A DNA stretch of 55,732 nt from an uncultured Oscillospiraceae bacterium (GCA_900758315.1 CAAERF010000402.1:1-55732); one strand, 5' to 3'; numbered from the stretch's first letter, positions 34,239 through 41,997 are shown. The notes: generated by a model not told the origin, from the sequence alone. Translations and numbers: made by a program.

Positions 34239-35294
34239 TTATGCTGTAATTTCGTACTTGGTCTTGAGGTCTTTATACCAGCTGTACTCGACAAAGCCTT
34301 CTTTCTGTAAGCGCCCGACCACTATTCCAGGGTCAATGGAAACTCTATCTGCGAATCTTAATATAGACGCTCGCGAGAAGTCTCTGTGCTGCACGAATGA
34401 CGTAAACGACTCATGATCAATCAATATATCTCGTGCAAACGCATCCGCAGCATCTTCGTCAGCTTGTGTGGTTCCACCCGACTGTCCGATGTGCCCGAGG
34501 ACGATGTGCCCCACTTCATGAAAAAGGCTAAACCAAAAACGGTCTGCATCCTTGCCTCTTACGGTCAGGCCCATAACAATTTTATCTTTGTCATAGAACG
34601 TGGCTCCATGCAGGAACGACCCACTTATGTGGGGAAGGAATATAAGGGAAACTCCGCAGTCAGCCATATCCTGCACAAGCTCAGGGCAAAAGACTGATGG
34701 GTTTTTCCGTGTCATCGCACGAATTTGCGGAAGTTCCTTCTGAAGTCCACCCACATTGATAGGCCGAACTACTTTCCCGCGGGCTTCCAGTTTTGCACGC
34801 TGCGCCCAAGCATACAGAGCATAGTCAGCTTTTTCACCGTCAGCTAATCTGCGACAGGCTATACCCGGTACGAGTGATTCTTTCTCCAATAGGTTGAGAG
34901 TAGCAACCTCGAAAAACTTACGCAAACAAAATACTTTCTCAGTCGGAGTCTTGACATTCTCGACCCAGCCATTCTGAGCCATTTCCTTGTAAGGAAATTT
35001 CTTTGACAGCTCTATGTCTGCGTCCATTTCATTTTCTGCCTTTGCCTTTGCGAGCTTCTCTCTGTAGACCGCCTCAAGATTGTTCCAGAACTGAGCAGGT
35101 ACACCGAGTACCATCTCCAAGCGCAACGCCATGTCAGGGGTGAGCTGCACCTCACCGTTGATGAGGTGGCTGATGTGCTTCTGGGACATCCCCATTCGGT
35201 CGGCAAACTCTTTCTGACTCATGCCCCTGTCGACCAGCTGCTCCTTAATTGTAGCCCCTGGTGGTGTTGCAATGTAGTTGCGACTCCTCACCAT
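34239..35294 (-). CDS. higA: HigA-type antitoxin with HTH and ImmA/IrrE peptidase domain
   Basis: 351 residues. The N-terminal XRE HTH (GATIKEQLVDRGMSQKEFADRMGMSQKHISHL) has the HigA/VapI-family layout. The C-terminal half carries an ImmA/IrrE-like zinc-peptidase motif HEVGHIVLGH at about residues 259-268 with a downstream Glu/Asp (DEDAADAFARD). It follows the HigB gene with a 30-base gap and an AAGGAGG RBS. It should neutralise HigB and repress the cassette through the two operators at 35641 and 35698. The fused peptidase domain is unusual for a minimal antitoxin but known in large HigA-like proteins. Confidence 0.9.
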   Translation of the reverse strand: MVRSRNYIATPPGATIKEQLVDRGMSQKEFADRMGMSQKHISHLINGEVQLTPDMALRLEMVLGVPAQFWNNLEAVYREKLAKAKAENEMDADIELSKKFPYKEMAQNGWVENVKTPTEKVFCLRKFFEVATLNLLEKESLVPGIACRRLADGEKADYALYAWAQRAKLEARGKVVRPINVGGLQKELPQIRAMTRKNPSVFCPELVQDMADCGVSLIFLPHISGSFLHGATFYDKDKIVMGLTVRGKDADRFWFSLFHEVGHIVLGHIGQSGGTTQADEDAADAFARDILIDHESFTSFVQHRDFSRASILRFADRVSIDPGIVVGRLQKEGFVEYSWYKDLKTKYEITA

Positions 35295-35324
35295 AGAACT
35301 TTCCTCCTTAACTATGCTGTACCT

Positions 35325-35621
35325 TTAATGATAGTCGACAATTTCCAGAATATTCGCAATCCGAATTTCTGTACCCTTCTGTTCGAACACCAATCGGAAC
35401 GGGTGTACTAAATCAACTGCGTATTGATTTTTGCGATTCCCAGTTAGAGGATGGCACCTTCCAATCTTAAACTGAATCATCATTTCAACACTGTCAGCGG
35501 CAGAAATTTGGTCGAGGCGCATTTGTATCTTTTGCGCCATTTCTCGCCCATACTGCTTTTCCGCTTCATAAGCGCTGGTACACACTTTCTCCAGCCTGCG
35601 GCTTTTGTATGTGATTTGCAA
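35325..35621 (-). CDS. higB: HigB/RelE-family toxin
   Basis: 98 residues with the plasmid-maintenance killer pattern: short N-terminal strand, SRRLEKVC, EMAQKIQMRLDQISAADSV, and a C-terminal GNRKNQYAVDLVHPFRLVFE region typical of HigB mRNA interferases that cut on ribosomes. The start is a TTG with AGGTGA just upstream; no ATG fits. The toxin-first order is standard for higBA. Confidence 0.88.
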   Translation of the reverse strand: MQITYKSRRLEKVCTSAYEAEKQYGREMAQKIQMRLDQISAADSVEMMIQFKIGRCHPLTGNRKNQYAVDLVHPFRLVFEQKGTEIRIANILEIVDYH

Positions 35622-35640
35622 CCCGTCACCTCATTTGCCG

Positions 35641-35657
35641 TTAACCTCTGGGGTAAA
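35641..35657. promoter_or_regulatory. higBA operator 1
   Basis: TTAACCTCTGGGGTAAA, an imperfect palindrome just downstream of the -10. It matches 14 of 17 positions of the copy at 35698. Confidence 0.65.
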
Positions 35658-35660
35658 CTT

Positions 35661-35689
35661 AGTATAGCTCAATCAGAGAGGATAGTCAA
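35661..35689 (-). promoter_or_regulatory. higBA promoter
   Basis: Minus strand TTGACT, exact 17-bp spacer, TATACT. It is flanked by the two operator copies. Confidence 0.85.
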
Positions 35690-35697
35690 GCAAATCG

Positions 35698-35714
35698 TTA
35701 ACCTATAAGGTAAA
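35698..35714. promoter_or_regulatory. higBA operator 2
   Basis: TTAACCTATAAGGTAAA, upstream of the -35; same orientation as operator 1, with 57 bp between centres. Confidence 0.65.
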
Positions 35715-35723
35715 TTTTCGACT

Positions 35724-37316
35724 TTAAAGAACAAAGAGACCACGTTCGTCATACACACTGGCTCCGTCCCCCTCATGTCTGATACAACGGTCAAGCGCCA
35801 TGATCAAAGCCACGATGCCATCGATTTTCTCAGTGGACTTTTCCTTGTCGGGCTTGATGTTCCCGGCAGGGTCTTGGCGCATGACTACGTTCTGAGCCAT
35901 CCACTTTAATACCGGGTTACCCCCATGAATGACGTTCCCCTCCATCAAGAGCTTAAACAGCTCCTTGCTTGGAGGGGACATATCTTTATAGCCCTGACCG
36001 AAGGGCACCATCGTGAATCCGTCATCCTCCAGATTCTGAATCATCTGTGTTGCATTCCAACGGTCGACCGCAATCTCTCGTATATCGTACAGCTTGGCCT
36101 GCTCCTCAATAAACTTCTCTATGAATCCATAGTGAATGACGTTACCTTCCGTTGTCATGATAAAGCCCTGCTGTGCCCACACATCGTATGGCACATGGTC
36201 ACGGCGGCAACGAAGCTCCAGAGTGTCTTCTGGAAGCCAGAAATACGGGAGCACGATGTACTTCTCGTCCTCTGACCGAGGAGGGAACACCATCACGAAT
36301 GCGGTGATGTCCGACGTGCTGGAAAGGTCAAGTCCGGCATAACAGACACGACCCTTGAGACTGGTCAGGTCAACGGAGCTATTTCCTTTCTCATAGATGT
36401 GGTCGGGGATCCAGCATACGGTGGACGATGTCCAAATGTCCAGACGGAGCTGCTTGAAGATGTTCTCCTCAGCTGGGTTGTCCTTTGCGGACAGAAATGC
36501 GTCCCGCATCCGGTCAATACCGATGGTGTGCCCGAGGGACGGGTTAGCCTTGTACCAGTTGGCCTCGTCCGTCCAGTCATCATCGTCAGCAAGCCCATAT
36601 ACCACGGGATAGAAGGACGGGTCGATTTTCCTGCCGTTCATCAAATCCAGCGCCGTGGTGTGCAGCTCATAGCAGATGCTGTTGCGGTCGTTACCAGCCG
36701 TAGTGATAATGAAGAACAGCGGCTGCTCGCGGGCGTCGCCGGAGCCTTTGGTCAGCACGTCGTAGAGCTTCCTGTTCGGCTGAGCGTGTATCTCGTCGAA
36801 CACCAAGCCGCTCACGTTGAATCCGTGCTTGGTACCGACCTCGGCACTAAGCACCTGGTAAAAGCCGCTGTTGCTGTAGTTGACGATGCGCTTTGTTGCC
36901 CCCATAATTTTGCAGCGTCTCATGAGGGCAGGGGACATCTCCACCATCTGTTTTGCGACATCGAAAACGATGGATGCCTGCTGGCGGTCGGAAGCAGCGC
37001 CATACACCTCTGCCGACATCTCGTTATCAGCAAAGAGCAGGTATAGCGCGATGGCTGCGGCGAGCTCACTCTTCCCGTTTTTCTTTGGGATCTCCACGTA
37101 GGCAGAACGGAACTGACGCTTTCCGTCTGGCTTCACAACGCCAAACAGGTCGCGCACGATTTGTTCCTGCCAGGGTAGTAAGGTAAAGGGCTTCCCAGCC
37201 CACTTGCCCTTGGTGTGGCGCAGGTTTCGCACAAAGGCGACCGCCCGGTCAGCCTTGGCTTTATCGTAGTGGGAGGTGGAAAGCATAAAACTCGTTGGCG
37301 TATATTGAAACCCCAT
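35724..37316 (-). CDS. terL: Terminase large subunit
   Basis: 530 residues. Packaging ATPase: Walker A-like EIPKKNGKSELAAA and Walker B-like SGLVFDEIHAQPN. The C-terminal nuclease domain starts at YAGLDLSSTSDITAF, with the second acidic cluster in IREIAVDRWNATQM. The ATG at 37316 overlaps the small-subunit stop (TGATG); a GTG one codon earlier is also possible. HK97/phi-type terminase; pumps DNA through the portal and cuts concatemers. The higBA cassette separates it from the portal. Confidence 0.95.
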   Translation of the reverse strand: MGFQYTPTSFMLSTSHYDKAKADRAVAFVRNLRHTKGKWAGKPFTLLPWQEQIVRDLFGVVKPDGKRQFRSAYVEIPKKNGKSELAAAIALYLLFADNEMSAEVYGAASDRQQASIVFDVAKQMVEMSPALMRRCKIMGATKRIVNYSNSGFYQVLSAEVGTKHGFNVSGLVFDEIHAQPNRKLYDVLTKGSGDAREQPLFFIITTAGNDRNSICYELHTTALDLMNGRKIDPSFYPVVYGLADDDDWTDEANWYKANPSLGHTIGIDRMRDAFLSAKDNPAEENIFKQLRLDIWTSSTVCWIPDHIYEKGNSSVDLTSLKGRVCYAGLDLSSTSDITAFVMVFPPRSEDEKYIVLPYFWLPEDTLELRCRRDHVPYDVWAQQGFIMTTEGNVIHYGFIEKFIEEQAKLYDIREIAVDRWNATQMIQNLEDDGFTMVPFGQGYKDMSPPSKELFKLLMEGNVIHGGNPVLKWMAQNVVMRQDPAGNIKPDKEKSTEKIDGIVALIMALDRCIRHEGDGASVYDERGLFVL

Positions 37317-37789
37317 CACACATCACCGCCTAACAACTGCTCCATCTCGTCCTCAGAGCTATTACCGTCCGCACCCGCAACGATGCGGCTGCGGGAGGAG
37401 GGAGTAAGGCCAAACTGCTCACAGAACTTGAGCATGATTTTCTGATTGGTCTGGGCAATTGATACCTGTGGCACTTGCTGAAGATACCCGTTGGGGGTGC
37501 GCACCATAGAGCCATGCTGGGTGATAAACTCCTCTGCCTCTTTCCAGCGGGCGTAGGCTTGGCAATAACCCGCGAAAGCGGCCATGTCCATCTCGGTCAG
37601 AAGACCCATAGCCTCCAGCACCTTCGCCATGCGTTTCCACTCACGCTTAGCCTCATCCTCCAGCCAGGCGGGGCAGCGGGGCGCTTTTTTCTGCGGCTTT
37701 GGCTCATTTTTGTTGAGAGGCCGGCCTCCGGGGTTGCCCTCCAGCTCCTTGATTGCCGTGGGGACCGGCTTTCTGCCCCTCTGCGCCAT
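37316..37789 (-). CDS. terS: Terminase small subunit (P27 family)
   Basis: 157 residues from the ATG at 37789 (GGAGGTG 6 bases upstream). It begins MAQRGRKPVPTAIKELEGNPGG, the classic P27-family N-terminus, with a helical core (WKRMAKVLEAMGLLTEMD) and an acidic C-terminus. It binds the packaging site and delivers DNA to TerL, with which it overlaps. Confidence 0.93.
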   Translation of the reverse strand: MAQRGRKPVPTAIKELEGNPGGRPLNKNEPKPQKKAPRCPAWLEDEAKREWKRMAKVLEAMGLLTEMDMAAFAGYCQAYARWKEAEEFITQHGSMVRTPNGYLQQVPQVSIAQTNQKIMLKFCEQFGLTPSSRSRIVAGADGNSSEDEMEQLLGGDV

Positions 37790-37860
37790 AGGCATCACCT
37801 CCAAAATGGGCAAAAAGAAAGGACCTCCGAAGAAGCCCATAAAATCATTTATAACGAAGA

Positions 37861-37878
37861 ACAGCCCCGTAGGGCTGT
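37861..37878 (-). terminator. Small hairpin upstream of terS
   Basis: ACAGCCC/GGGCTGT 7-bp stem with a 4-base loop, followed on the minus strand by TTCTTCGTT; a weak terminator after the 70-residue gene. Confidence 0.45.
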
Positions 37879-37886
37879 CCTGCTGT

Positions 37887-38099
37887 TTAGTTGTACTGTT
37901 TCAGGATTTTCGCGTAGGCTACGTTTGCTTCCTTGCCGGTGGGCTTGATGTCCCAGCCCCTATCGTAGTTAGCCACGATGCGTCCGTCCTTCCGAATCTC
38001 CAGCTTGGAAATGCGCCCCTCATTGATGCCGAACTCGCTGCCCTCATCAAAGTGCTTCACGCAGTAGGTGAATCCGTCTATCTTACCCTTTGTCCACAT
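37887..38099 (-). CDS. Small unknown protein (70 residues)
   Basis: MWTKGKIDGFTYCVKHFDEG at the start; GGAGG lies 8 bases before this ATG, which is preferred over the longer open frame. It has the pattern of a short beta-rich domain (RISKLEIRKDGRIVANYDRGW) common in clostridial mobile elements, without a known function. It is preceded by copy A of the repeated promoter-like element, so it is expressed independently of terS. Confidence 0.72.
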   Translation of the reverse strand: MWTKGKIDGFTYCVKHFDEGSEFGINEGRISKLEIRKDGRIVANYDRGWDIKPTGKEANVAYAKILKQYN

Positions 38100-38140
38100 A
38101 ATCTTGTCCTCCGTTTTCTTTGTTTTCCCTTTCGGTGTGT

Positions 38141-38171
38141 ACATATTCGCTCTAAAATGGCAGAATAGCAA
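38141..38171 (-). promoter_or_regulatory. Repeated promoter-like element, copy A
   Basis: Minus strand: TTGCTA, 19 bp ending in TTAGAGCGA, ATATGT, then ACCGAAAGGGAAAA; 41 bases before the ATG at 38099. Confidence 0.62.
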
Positions 38172-38230
38172 GTTAATTCAGAGGCATATAGTACACAAAG
38201 ATGAGGGCGCAAAATTGGTGTTTATACGCT

Positions 38231-38267
38231 AAAGAGGATTGTATCAAAATATGATACAATCCTCTTT
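38231..38267. terminator. Perfect bidirectional terminator
   Basis: A 16-bp perfect stem AAAGAGGATTGTATCA and complement with a 5-base loop, A run before and TTTTCTGTTT after. It follows the 108-residue gene on the minus strand and separates it from element A. Confidence 0.9.
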
Positions 38268-38272
38268 TCTGT

Positions 38273-38599
38273 TTAGGCTCTGACAGGAAGGACGTCCACC
38301 AGCCAGCCAACACCCTTGTGGGTAAGGCCGGTGGCCTTTTCCAGAACATTCTCGGCTTCCTCTACGTAGTGGACTCCCTTGCCGACTTTGATGAAGCGGG
38401 CGTCCTCATAACCAGGGATGTCGGTGCGATAAACGTAGGCGTGGCGGGTCTCGCCGTTGTAGGACTTTCCGTCCCAGCCATTGAATGAAAACTCAATCCG
38501 CTCCTTGGTCTTAGTGAAGTGTGCTTCGAAGGTCATGCGGTTAATGGCTATGCGGTCAATCAGTTCGAACTGCTCTCTCAATGTCCAGGGGTGCTTCAT
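38273..38599 (-). CDS. Unknown protein (108 residues)
   Basis: MKHPWTLREQFELIDRIAIN at the start; the ATG has GGAGG 8 bases upstream. Not recognised. It is mixed alpha/beta with many charged residues (FTKTKERIEFSFNGWDGKSYNG) and no membrane segment. It has its own copy (B) of the repeated promoter-like element and its own terminator, forming a single-gene unit. Confidence 0.7.
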   Translation of the reverse strand: MKHPWTLREQFELIDRIAINRMTFEAHFTKTKERIEFSFNGWDGKSYNGETRHAYVYRTDIPGYEDARFIKVGKGVHYVEEAENVLEKATGLTHKGVGWLVDVLPVRA

Positions 38600-38639
38600 T
38601 TTATGTTCCTCCGTTTTCGTTGTTTCCCTTTCGGTAGTC

Positions 38640-38670
38640 ACATATTCGCTCTAAAGCACCATAATATCAA
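38640..38670 (-). promoter_or_regulatory. Repeated promoter-like element, copy B
   Basis: Minus strand: TTGATA, 19 bp ending in TTAGAGCGA, ATATGT, then TACCGAAAGGGAAA; 41 bases before the ATG at 38599. Confidence 0.62.
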
Positions 38671-38721
38671 GTTAATTCGACTCATATAGCACACGATCAT
38701 ACAGCCTTCATTTTGTACATA

Positions 38722-39093
38722 TTATGTGCGGTCTACACCGATTCCAAGAGCCGAAATCTCTTCATCCGTCAGGCCGAGGCATCCGTGGAGCGTGGGATAA
38801 AGGTCATTATGACCAGCTGCTTCGATGATGTACTCCAGTGCACGGGAAAATATCTCCTCCCGTCGTTCCGCGGTGATGACCGGGACACAAAGGTCGGCTC
38901 TGTACACCACATTCAGGGACCCACCGGTCTCCCAGCCGACCATAATGCTGCCGGTATCATCAACGCCTCTCACCACACCCAGTGTCCCAACCGGGGGAGC
39001 CTGTGGGTCATCCATCCGTAGGAGCCGGACTTGGAGTCCAGGAGGGTAGCTCTCACGGATGAGAGATACCACGGAAGGATCTGGGAAGGTCAT
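38722..39093 (-). CDS. DUF4314-containing protein
   Basis: 123 residues from the ATG at 39093, which overlaps the upstream gene's stop (ATGA). The YPPGLQVRLLRMDDPQAPPVGTLGVVRGVDD segment with VGWETGGSLNVVY is the small DUF4314 barrel, common in clostridial phages and conjugative elements. The C-terminal helices (EEIFSRALEYIIEAAGH) are extra. Function unknown. Confidence 0.78.
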   Translation of the reverse strand: MTFPDPSVVSLIRESYPPGLQVRLLRMDDPQAPPVGTLGVVRGVDDTGSIMVGWETGGSLNVVYRADLCVPVITAERREEIFSRALEYIIEAAGHNDLYPTLHGCLGLTDEEISALGIGVDRT

Positions 39094-39302
39094 CGCGTTC
39101 CACCGCCTTTGCACTTGTGAATGATTTCTATGATCTGCTCCTGCTCTTCAGCCGCGACGCCGATTTCAGTGAGAGCTTCCCTTGTCCCGCAATCGGGGCA
39201 GATAAGGGTCATGTTGTCTTTGCGGGACAGAGCCGGAGGCTCGGAATATGGACGACCGCACCTCGGGCAAATGGTCATTCGAATGGTCATGGGCTTCATC
39301 AA
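39090..39302 (-). CDS. Small zinc-ribbon protein (70 residues)
   Basis: Two CxxC pairs, CPRCGRPYSE and CPDCGTREAL, form a probable zinc ribbon, followed by a helix (GVAAEEQEQIIEIIHKC). It overlaps the GGCT stop by four bases and the DUF4314 gene by four, so all three are one translational unit. Function unknown. Confidence 0.75.
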   Translation of the reverse strand: MMKPMTIRMTICPRCGRPYSEPPALSRKDNMTLICPDCGTREALTEIGVAAEEQEQIIEIIHKCKGGGTR

Positions 39303-39775
39303 GAATCCACCTCCCCAACGCTATAGTCATAAGCGATTTTTAACGCCTTCGGGTCAAAGCCAAAATCCCGATACCCGAATGCACACGTTTTCATATAACT
39401 CCGGGATGGCGTTCCGAGCTTGTGGTCCTCATGCATGATGTAGATGAACGCCTTTCTCATCTTGGCTTCGTTGGAGCCAAAAGCTGTCACAGGAAGGCGC
39501 ATATCAGTCTTGTAATAAAACCTCGGATACCCTTCGTAGACGTCCAGCATCCTTTCATCCTCCGGAGTTACAGACCAAACACCGACCGGCACCTCGTAGC
39601 CTTTTGCTGGCTCGATGGTGAGGTAGGAGCCGGTTTTACTGCCCTTGAACATGAGCCGGTAATCCTTGATGACCCCGGTGCCCTCTGCCTTTGCGTCAGG
39701 GCACCTGTGAGCCATCTGGAACTTATCCAGGTTGCTCCCGTAGGCAAGATATAATTTTCTGCTTTTCGTATTCAT
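39299..39775 (-). CDS. Gamma-glutamylcyclotransferase-like protein (GGCT/AIG2 fold)
   Basis: 158 residues from the ATG at 39775 (AAAGGA 8 bases upstream). The KLYLAYGSNLDKFQM loop binds the gamma-glutamyl group, and the Glu in LDVYEGYPRFYYKTD is the expected catalytic acid. GGCT enzymes release 5-oxoproline from gamma-glutamyl amides. It lies directly downstream of the amidoligase, which makes such amide bonds, so the two may make and break the same modification. This pairing is known for amidoligase loci; the substrate here is not known. Confidence 0.87.
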   Translation of the reverse strand: MNTKSRKLYLAYGSNLDKFQMAHRCPDAKAEGTGVIKDYRLMFKGSKTGSYLTIEPAKGYEVPVGVWSVTPEDERMLDVYEGYPRFYYKTDMRLPVTAFGSNEAKMRKAFIYIMHEDHKLGTPSRSYMKTCAFGYRDFGFDPKALKIAYDYSVGEVDS

Positions 39776-39817
39776 CACAGTCATCCTTTCGTGGGGAATA
39801 CCCTTCTACCACCTAAA

Positions 39818-39834
39818 GGGCGGTCATGCCGCCC
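39818..39834 (-). terminator. Hairpin between amidoligase and GGCT genes
   Basis: GGGCGG/CCGCCC 6-bp stem with a 5-base loop, followed by TTTAGG on the minus strand; a weak terminator or processing hairpin. Confidence 0.45.
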
Positions 39835-39899
39835 AATAGTGGTCTGTGGGGTCGATTCCCTCAAGAACGTGGCCTTGCGGCCTCGTCCCTGCCTGGCCT

Positions 39900-40832
39900 T
39901 CAAGCAGCCCGACCGTTGCGGAAGGCTGCATCGCCGCCGAGCCGCTTGGTCAGAGTGTAGCGGGCGGTCTGGAACTCGTCCCCGATGAAGCCCAGCCGAA
40001 GGAGCCAGGTGCGCATGGCGTACTTGGGGTTTTCATTCTGCTGGGGCTTGGGACTCGCGGTCTTGACCTCCTTTGCCATCTGGCTCAGTGCGAGGCAGAG
40101 CTGGATGTAGGTGCGAAGCTGGCCTGCGTGAATGCCACCCTTGCGGCCATCGCCAGGGTTGTCGAACTGGAAGAGTCGAAACTCAACCGTGCCCTTGGTA
40201 AAGGTCGCGTGGAGGTTGAGCATATGGTAGCGGGTCGGATTGTAATGGATGTTGCGGCTTCCGTAGCTATCCTGATACCAAATGTCGGCCAGGCCGCTCA
40301 TGGTCTTGGGCTTTTTCCTGTTCAGCCGCTGGAGAAATTCAGGATCCACAGTCCTGCAGTAATGGTTGATCCTGCTGCGGTCGAGGTTGAGGGCGTCAAT
40401 CAGCAGGCTTTCATGGCTTGCCATGATGTTTGCCAAGTTCCGCAGGGTTCCTGCTGTGTGGCCGTTGGCGCCGATGTGGATGTGTACTCCGCAGCCATGC
40501 TCAGGGTTGCTGATGGCTCCTGCGTGGCGAAGCTCTCTTGCGACCGCCAGCAGGTCCTCCAAATCGTCGTAGGTGAGGATCGGGGTGGTCAGCTCGGCGG
40601 TATGTCTGCCGCGGATGCTGGAGTCACTCATAGCCTTCCAAGTGCGACCCTTCCGGTCTTTGCAGCTCCATACATCGTAGCCGCCGCCATCGTAGCTCAC
40701 CGTATTCTCGGTGCCGAAGTATCTGGCGACCACCTGGGCGGTTTTCTGTCGGGTGATGTTGCTCATCTCAAGCTCGACCCCGATGGTCTGCTTTTTCATT
40801 TCCTCGACCTGTCTGGCAAGCTTATCGTTCAT
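39900..40832 (-). CDS. Amidoligase enzyme (Amidoligase_2, COOH-NH2 ligase family)
   Basis: 310 residues from the ATG at 40832, which has GGAGG 9 bases upstream. Family motifs in order: IGVELEMSNIT with the paired Glu, AELTTPIL, CGVHIHIGANGHTAG, and GTVEFRLFQFDN. These match the GCS/glutamine-synthetase-like fold that forms amide bonds with ATP. The last ~45 residues (KYAMRTWLLRLGFIGDE ... AAFRNGRAA) are a separate module also found at the end of the upstream neighbour. It is preceded by element C and followed by a GGCT gene. The substrate (peptide, protein or wall precursor) is unknown. Confidence 0.88.
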   Translation of the reverse strand: MNDKLARQVEEMKKQTIGVELEMSNITRQKTAQVVARYFGTENTVSYDGGGYDVWSCKDRKGRTWKAMSDSSIRGRHTAELTTPILTYDDLEDLLAVARELRHAGAISNPEHGCGVHIHIGANGHTAGTLRNLANIMASHESLLIDALNLDRSRINHYCRTVDPEFLQRLNRKKPKTMSGLADIWYQDSYGSRNIHYNPTRYHMLNLHATFTKGTVEFRLFQFDNPGDGRKGGIHAGQLRTYIQLCLALSQMAKEVKTASPKPQQNENPKYAMRTWLLRLGFIGDEFQTARYTLTKRLGGDAAFRNGRAA

Positions 40833-40872
40833 GGTATGTGACCTCCGTTTCTTGTTTTCCCTTTCGGTAGTC

Positions 40873-40903
40873 ACATATTCACTCTAATTCAGGTAAATAG
40901 CCA
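40873..40903 (-). promoter_or_regulatory. Repeated promoter-like element, copy C
   Basis: Minus strand: TGGCTA, 19 bp ending in TTAGAGTGA, ATATGT, then TACCGAAAGGGAAAA; 41 bases before the amidoligase ATG. Confidence 0.6.
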
Positions 40904-40964
40904 GTTATATTTGAGCGTAAAGTACACAATCATGAGGAGCAGGAATTGTGTGTTTTAGCGCATC

Positions 40965-41903
40965 TTACTCCTCGAAAGATTCGTTGACCGTGTGGATAGG
41001 CGCCGCATCAGCGATTGTCTCCTGAAGGGATTTCTCCTTGGTCAGAGCCGGAAGCAGCTCCCCCTCAGAAGGGGCAGGAGTGGCCTCCTGTTCGGCCTTC
41101 TGGCGCTCACGGGCTGCGGCTCGGGCAGCTTTCCACTTGGCCTCGTCGTCGGGCGTACGGAAGGCCGTGTGGCCTTTAAGCCCTTCCAGCAGGACACGCC
41201 TCCCGTCTTTACCGTCAGCCCCGTCGAAGCCCACACGCAGGAGCCAGGAGCGGAGGTAGTATTTTTCGTTATCCTCAATGACGGTTTTCGGATTGACACG
41301 CTTGGACTCTGCAGCGGCTTTGACCATGTTACCCATGAGCGTGGACAGCGCAGCATTCTTATCTGCATCCTCCTGCTTCGGATAGGTCAGGGTCACCTGA
41401 CTGTCATCGAACGAGACTCCCTTGCAGGTCGAACGGAATCCCTCGAAGATGGTCAGGAAGTCATTGCGCTCAGTAGGGTTTTCGTCGGAAAGCCTCTGTA
41501 CGAGGTCATCGTCAATGTTCCAGAACTCCTGACCGAACACTTTGTTGAGCAGGTATTGCTTTGCGTGAGCCAAGTACGCAATGTTGCGAAGCTGCCCGGC
41601 GGTCAGCTCCTGAGCAGGTACCACTACGTTGACTTCCGTCATATCCTCGTCCTCCTCATTCTCGGCATGGAAACCCGCGGCTTCGAGCTGCTCAATGAGG
41701 TTTTCCACCTCCTCACTGTCAGCGCGGGCATCGAAAATGACGGTGCCGCTCTTATCAATGGTGAAATAGTCCACCACATAGTTGAACGTCGGCACCCCAA
41801 GGTACTTGGCTTCGCAGCCGAGGATCTCAGCCATTTTGTCAGCGAGGCGTTTCCGGTCGTTCCCGGTCACATTGTAGTTCAGGGTGAAGTTATTGGTGGT
41901 CAT
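40965..41903 (-). CDS. Unknown protein sharing a C-terminal module with the amidoligase
   Basis: 312 residues from the ATG at 41903 (AAAGGAGG upstream). The N-terminus (FTLNYNVTGNDRKRLADKM ... YLGVPTFNYVVDYFTIDKSG) belongs to a family often labelled virulence protein in clostridial mobile elements, without experimental basis known to me. At about residues 220-265 it has KYYLRSWLLRVGFDGADG ... LKGHTAFR, closely matching the end of the downstream amidoligase. The tail is Ala/Glu/Lys-rich. It is preceded by element D. It may be a partner or substrate adaptor of the amidoligase. Confidence 0.8.
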   Translation of the reverse strand: MTTNNFTLNYNVTGNDRKRLADKMAEILGCEAKYLGVPTFNYVVDYFTIDKSGTVIFDARADSEEVENLIEQLEAAGFHAENEEDEDMTEVNVVVPAQELTAGQLRNIAYLAHAKQYLLNKVFGQEFWNIDDDLVQRLSDENPTERNDFLTIFEGFRSTCKGVSFDDSQVTLTYPKQEDADKNAALSTLMGNMVKAAAESKRVNPKTVIEDNEKYYLRSWLLRVGFDGADGKDGRRVLLEGLKGHTAFRTPDDEAKWKAARAAARERQKAEQEATPAPSEGELLPALTKEKSLQETIADAAPIHTVNESFEE

Positions 41904-41933
41904 GGCTTGCAGCCTCCTTTTGTTTTGGTAGCA

Positions 41934-41964
41934 CATATATCACTCTGAACGCCTCATAAGTCAA
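41934..41964 (-). promoter_or_regulatory. Repeated promoter-like element, copy D
   Basis: Minus strand: TTGACT, 19 bp ending in CAGAGTGA, TATATG, then TGCTACCAAAAC; 31 bases before the ATG at 41903. Confidence 0.62.
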
Positions 41965-41997
41965 CGGGTTTCGTGCTTGATTTTGAGAGTTATCAGC

